A stretch of DNA of 38,831 bases, taken from NCBI GenBank assembly GCA_023336815.1, contig JAMBLJ010000061.1, forward strand, positions 1-38,831, given 5' to 3'. The position numbers and the translations under genes are program-made. A model generated the notes under the pieces. It did no database searches. It saw nothing but the letters and a program-made list of their open reading frames with translations, and was not told the origin of the DNA. Each line of letters opens with the position of its first letter. Position 1 is the first letter of the stretch. Source of the stretch: Actinomycetes bacterium. Its GTDB lineage: Bacteria > Actinomycetota > Acidimicrobiia > Spongiisociales > UBA5794. This document shows, one piece after another, positions 35,991 to 38,831 of this stretch.

Positions 35991-36110
35991 ATGGCTGTCT
36001 TGTTGTCGATACGTGTTGCCGAGCAGTGGACCACCCCTTCGGTGGTGGCTGCCATCGTGCTCGGTGTTGCCCTGGTGAGCCTTGTCGTCTGGCTCGTGTA
36101 CCGATCATGA
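35991..36110 (+). CDS. Possible 39-residue single-helix membrane peptide
   Basis: MAVLLSIRVAEQWTTPSVVAAI followed by VLGVALVSLVVWLVYRS: a short N-terminus, one long hydrophobic helix and a basic end. It lies in the 218-bp gap before radA. The ribosome site is poor, and hydrophobic shadows are common in this base composition, so it may not be translated. Confidence 0.3.
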   Translation: MAVLLSIRVAEQWTTPSVVAAIVLGVALVSLVVWLVYRS

Positions 36111-36141
36111 TCTGTCGTACCGGAGTTGTACGGTCGATCAC

Positions 36142-37467
36142 ATGAAAGGTACCAGCAGAATAGAAACACCGTCCTATGTGTGTGGGAACTGTGGCCACCG
36201 TAGCGCGAAGTGGATGGGGTTCTGCGCCCAGTGCAGAAACCAGGAAGCGCTTGTTGAAACCGCGGCGCCGAGACGTTCCCGCCAGACGGTTGTGGTCGAA
36301 TCAGTCACCGCCGCGCCCTCCGCCGTACGTGACCGCCACCCGGTTGGTATCGGTGAGCTCGATCGCGTCCTTGGAGGCGGGATCGTACCCGGTTCGGTTC
36401 TGCTTGTTGGCGGCGAGCCTGGAATCGGAAAGTCAACTCTCATTCTCCAGGCTGCGGACAGAATCGCAGGATCGGATGGTTCGGTTCTCTATACGACCGC
36501 TGAAGAGTCGGTTCATCAGATCCAGTTGAGGGCTCGTCGCATCGGCGTCACCTCCCCAGGCATCGAGGTTGCTTCGGTGTACGACGTCGATGACATCATC
36601 GCAGCAGCCGGTGAGAGGCATCCGGGTGTCCTGATCGTGGATTCGATTCAGATGGTGTCCTCCGCCCAGGTCGGTGGCACAGTCGGTGGGACGGCGCAGG
36701 TGCGAGAATCTGCTGCGAGGCTGATCGCGTTTGCCAAGTCGTCAGGTGTTCCGCTCATCCTGGTCGGGCATGTCACGAAGGACGGTTCGATCGCCGGGCC
36801 TCGGACCCTCGAGCACATGGTGGACGTCGTTCTGTATCTCGAGGGAGACTCAGATCAGGGTCTTCGCTTTCTCAGAGGCATCAAGAACCGTTATGGCTCA
36901 GTTAATGAGATTGGTGTCTTCTCGATGACACAACAAGGACTTGAAGAGGTACCCGATCCCAGTGGTCTGTTGACATCCCAGCGGGACGCCAGCGCACCAG
37001 GGAGCGTTCTGTTCCCGACCGTGGAGGGTAAACGCCCAATGGTCGTGGAGGTCCAGGCCCTCGTTGTCGCAACCGACATGCCTCAGCCCCGCCGTGCAGT
37101 CACGGGTTTGCCAACAGTGAGAGTCCATCAGATCATCGGTGTGCTCGAGCGACATGCGGCTTTACCTCTCCGTTCGTTCGAGGTGTACGTCTCGGTGATG
37201 GGAGGTGTCAAGATCTCAGAGCCCGCTGCTGATCTGCCCGTTGCGCTAGCGATTGCCTCCGCGTTCGGTGAGTACTCGCTCGGACACACAGCGGCGTACG
37301 GAGAAGTGGGCCTCACAGGAGAGATTCGACCAGTCGTGCGCGCTGGTGTACGCAACGCCGAAGCCGAGCGACTTGGCTCGGGACCGATCATCTCACCAGA
37401 GAGACAAGGCCGACTGGTGGATGCCATGATCGCATCGGGCTTTACATCCGCAAGGTCAACGGGCTGA
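36142..37467 (+). CDS. radA: DNA repair protein RadA
   Basis: A 441-residue RecA-like branch-migration protein (also called Sms). A C4 zinc finger (C14, C17, C28, C31), Walker A GGEPGIGKSTL near residue 91, the KNRYGS motif at about 248, and the C-terminal Lon-like domain GGVKISEPAADLPVALAIASAF. The start ATG gives MKGTSRIETPSYVCGNCG. disA follows on the same strand after an 88-bp gap, the usual partnership. Confidence 0.95.
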   Translation: MKGTSRIETPSYVCGNCGHRSAKWMGFCAQCRNQEALVETAAPRRSRQTVVVESVTAAPSAVRDRHPVGIGELDRVLGGGIVPGSVLLVGGEPGIGKSTLILQAADRIAGSDGSVLYTTAEESVHQIQLRARRIGVTSPGIEVASVYDVDDIIAAAGERHPGVLIVDSIQMVSSAQVGGTVGGTAQVRESAARLIAFAKSSGVPLILVGHVTKDGSIAGPRTLEHMVDVVLYLEGDSDQGLRFLRGIKNRYGSVNEIGVFSMTQQGLEEVPDPSGLLTSQRDASAPGSVLFPTVEGKRPMVVEVQALVVATDMPQPRRAVTGLPTVRVHQIIGVLERHAALPLRSFEVYVSVMGGVKISEPAADLPVALAIASAFGEYSLGHTAAYGEVGLTGEIRPVVRAGVRNAEAERLGSGPIISPERQGRLVDAMIASGFTSARSTG

Positions 37468-37555
37468 ACACCCAATGAGGAATGGAATCTGCTCGATCAA
37501 ATGAGACGTGGGCGCTCGCCACGTATTGTTCGCTACTCGCCTAGCCTGCGCACTG

Positions 37556-38614
37556 ATGACACCAAGCGCCGCAGTCCCGATCGAACTCCTCCGACGGTTC
37601 GCACCAGGGACCCCACTTCGAATGGCGGCTGAACTTGCGATGCGACAGGGGACCGGAGCGCTTGTACTGATCGGATCGGGCCCCACCGTTGACGAAGTCA
37701 GTAGCGGCGGATTCACACTCAAGGATGCCGCGTTCACAGCGCAGCGGCTGGCCGAACTCGCAAAGATGGATGGCGGAATCGTCGTCGACGACCGTGCGGG
37801 AACGATCCTTGCAGCGAACGTCCACTTCATTCCCGATCCCTCGTTACACACCGTCGAGACCGGTACGAGGTTCCGAACGGCGGAGCGTCTTGCTCAACAG
37901 ACGGGTTTCCCGGTCCTGGCAGTCTCCGAGGAGGGTCACTCGGTTGCGGTGGTCTACTCGAAGTCCAGCAGGTTCGTGCTTCAGTCAGTGACCGCACTCC
38001 TTGGCGAGGCGAATCAGAGACTTCAGTCGATCGAACGGCTACGCAATCAGTTCGACGAATCCGTTGCAAGGCTCTCTCGATACGAAGCAGACGATCTCGT
38101 CTCGATGCGTGAGGTGGTCGGTGTTATTCAGCGAGCGGCGGTTATCCGTGATCTTGCCTCTGCGCTCGATACGATCGCCGTCGAACTCGGTGACTCGGCA
38201 TCGTTGATCACGCTTCAGGCCGACGACCTCACTCGTGGTGTCGCAGAGATCGCGGAGTTGGTGAACGTCGACTACCAGCGTCGCAAGCCGAGAAAGGGCT
38301 CCTCGGTGTTCAAGAGAATCGATGCGCTCGATCGCGATGATCTCTACGACGCCGAAACTCTCGCCGACGCGCTTGCGTTTGGATCGTTGGACGATCACGC
38401 ACAACCCAGGGGTGTCCGTGCGATTGCCGGTGTGCCGCGCATTCCGGACTCTGTCGCAGATGCGATCCTGCGTAAGTTTTCCTCGTATGACCGCCTCATG
38501 AAGGCCACAATCGATGATCTCGCACAGGTGGACGGTGTAGGTCCCGCCAGGGCACAGACCATTCGTGGCTATCTCAACCAGGTGAGCGATGCTGGAGTGA
38601 TCGCCGACGCATAG
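37556..38614 (+). CDS. disA: DisA-family diadenylate cyclase / DNA-scanning protein with altered active-site motifs
   Basis: A 352-residue protein. N-terminal DAC domain (about 1-145), a helical spine, and a C-terminal helix-hairpin-helix region (IDDLAQVDGVGPARAQTIRGY). DisA proteins make c-di-AMP and scan branched DNA. The DAC signatures DGA and RHR read D-G-G (72-74) and R-F-R (105-107) here, while the flanking residues (MD, VPDPS-like IPDPS, ETGTR, TAERLAQQTG) are standard. The His of RHR contacts ATP phosphates in known structures, so cyclase activity may be reduced or altered. The ATG at 37556 lacks a clear ribosome site. Confidence 0.9.
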   Translation: MTPSAAVPIELLRRFAPGTPLRMAAELAMRQGTGALVLIGSGPTVDEVSSGGFTLKDAAFTAQRLAELAKMDGGIVVDDRAGTILAANVHFIPDPSLHTVETGTRFRTAERLAQQTGFPVLAVSEEGHSVAVVYSKSSRFVLQSVTALLGEANQRLQSIERLRNQFDESVARLSRYEADDLVSMREVVGVIQRAAVIRDLASALDTIAVELGDSASLITLQADDLTRGVAEIAELVNVDYQRRKPRKGSSVFKRIDALDRDDLYDAETLADALAFGSLDDHAQPRGVRAIAGVPRIPDSVADAILRKFSSYDRLMKATIDDLAQVDGVGPARAQTIRGYLNQVSDAGVIADA

Positions 38615-38645
38615 AACCTGGCGGTCACGAAGCCGCGAATATCTG

Positions 38646-38651
38646 TACAAT
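38646..38651 (+). promoter_or_regulatory. Possible -10 element for the Lys-rich gene
   Basis: TACAAT preceded by TG two bases upstream, about 27 bp before the GTG start. The -35 position (GGTCAC) is weak. GAGG at 38671-38674 is the ribosome site. Confidence 0.35.
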
Positions 38652-38678
38652 CTCCTCTCCCATCCGTTCTGAGGTTCC

Positions 38679-38831
38679 GTGGCCACGAAAAAGACCCCCG
38701 CAAAGAAGGCGCCAGCGAAGAAGCCGGCAGCCAAGAAGACTGTAACGAAGAAGACTTCTGTCAAGAAGCCTGTCGCCAAGAAGACTTCTGCGAAGAAGGC
38801 GCCTGCGAAGAAGCCTGTCGCCAAGAAGACT
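38679..38831 (+). CDS. Lys/Ala/Pro-rich histone-H1-like repeat protein, 5' end only
   Basis: From the GTG start at 38679 the frame reads M-A-T-K-K-T-P-A-K-K-A-P-A-K-K and continues to the window edge as alternating KKT/AKK/PVAKK units, 51 codons with no stop. Lys makes up more than a third of the residues. Such proteins are related to histone H1 or HU tails and bind DNA nonspecifically; the exact function is inferred. A 24-bp unit occurs twice (38763-38786 and 38808-38831). It resembles in character, but not in sequence unit, the gene cut at the left end. Confidence 0.75.
   Translation, partial: MATKKTPAKKAPAKKPAAKKTVTKKTSVKKPVAKKTSAKKAPAKKPVAKKT
38763..38831 (+). repeat. 24-bp repeat in the Lys-rich gene, two copies 45 bp apart
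   Basis: An identical 24-bp unit encoding KKPVAKKT starts at 38763 and again at 38808. The second copy runs exactly to the window end, so further copies may follow outside. Confidence 0.9.

Noticed and set aside
35244-36110. Long plus-strand frame opposite the zinc-ribbon/discoidin gene
   Set aside because: It is antisense to a protein with clear domains and base composition explains the open frame; only its last 39 codons, in the gap, were kept as a weak candidate.
38039-38824. Long minus-strand frame opposite disA and the Lys-rich gene, beginning with Phe/Ala-rich repeats
   Set aside because: Its start is the antisense of Lys repeats and the rest is antisense to disA; no ribosome site or family similarity.

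Overview
The window looks like a chromosomal piece of a high-GC, Gram-positive actinobacterium, probably of class Acidimicrobiia or a close relative. The pointers are TTG/GTG starts, ATGA/GTGA stop-start overlaps, a SigR/RsrA-type redox pair, a ClpC with the typical actinobacterial N-terminus, a long-form HisG, a DUF2342 F420-associated protein next to tilS, and a tilS-hpt-ftsH order. This placement is inferred from gene content only. No tRNA, rRNA, CRISPR array, phage or insertion sequence was found. Both ends are cut inside lysine-rich, histone-H1-like repeat genes, so the piece may end there because of assembly breaks.

Left part (1-4.5 kb): the 3' end of a Lys-rich repeat gene with a C-terminal CxxC tail; a small one-helix membrane protein; then an ECF sigma unit. 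In that unit the sigma gene overlaps (ATGA) a gene for a membrane protein with a short cytoplasmic N-terminus and a two-domain ectodomain. A divergent gene encodes a paralogous ectodomain without the cytoplasmic part. Both transcripts start at the same bipartite motif (TAAACC, 16 bp, CGTG), which looks like an autoregulatory ECF promoter. This is the best candidate here for an undescribed signalling system. A nitronate monooxygenase-like gene follows.

Histidine block (4.5-10.4 kb): yerC-hisG-hisD-hisB-hisH-hisF-hisIE on the minus strand, every junction overlapping, with hisA divergent. A 20-bp imperfect palindrome sits in the divergent promoter region and is a candidate operator for the TrpR-like YerC protein. 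hisC and a histidinol-phosphatase gene are absent from the block.

Middle (10.4-22.6 kb): a SigR/RsrA-type pair with a small Cys3His protein, a small exported membrane protein flanked by heptamer repeats, DUF2342-tilS-hpt-ftsH, a phosphatase-fold protein lacking the catalytic residues, then a pantothenate/CoA and translation operon (DUF2520-panC-coaX-lysS) and a ferritin-cupin pair.

Right part (22.6-38.8 kb): amidase, a Septum_form-like lipoprotein and a polyprenyl diphosphate synthase on the minus strand; divergent clpC; a BMP-type nucleoside ABC importer (lipoprotein, ATPase, two permeases) with a strong terminator after the binding-protein gene; a zinc-ribbon/discoidin-like membrane protein; radA; disA with changed DGA and RHR motifs; and the start of a second Lys-rich repeat gene.
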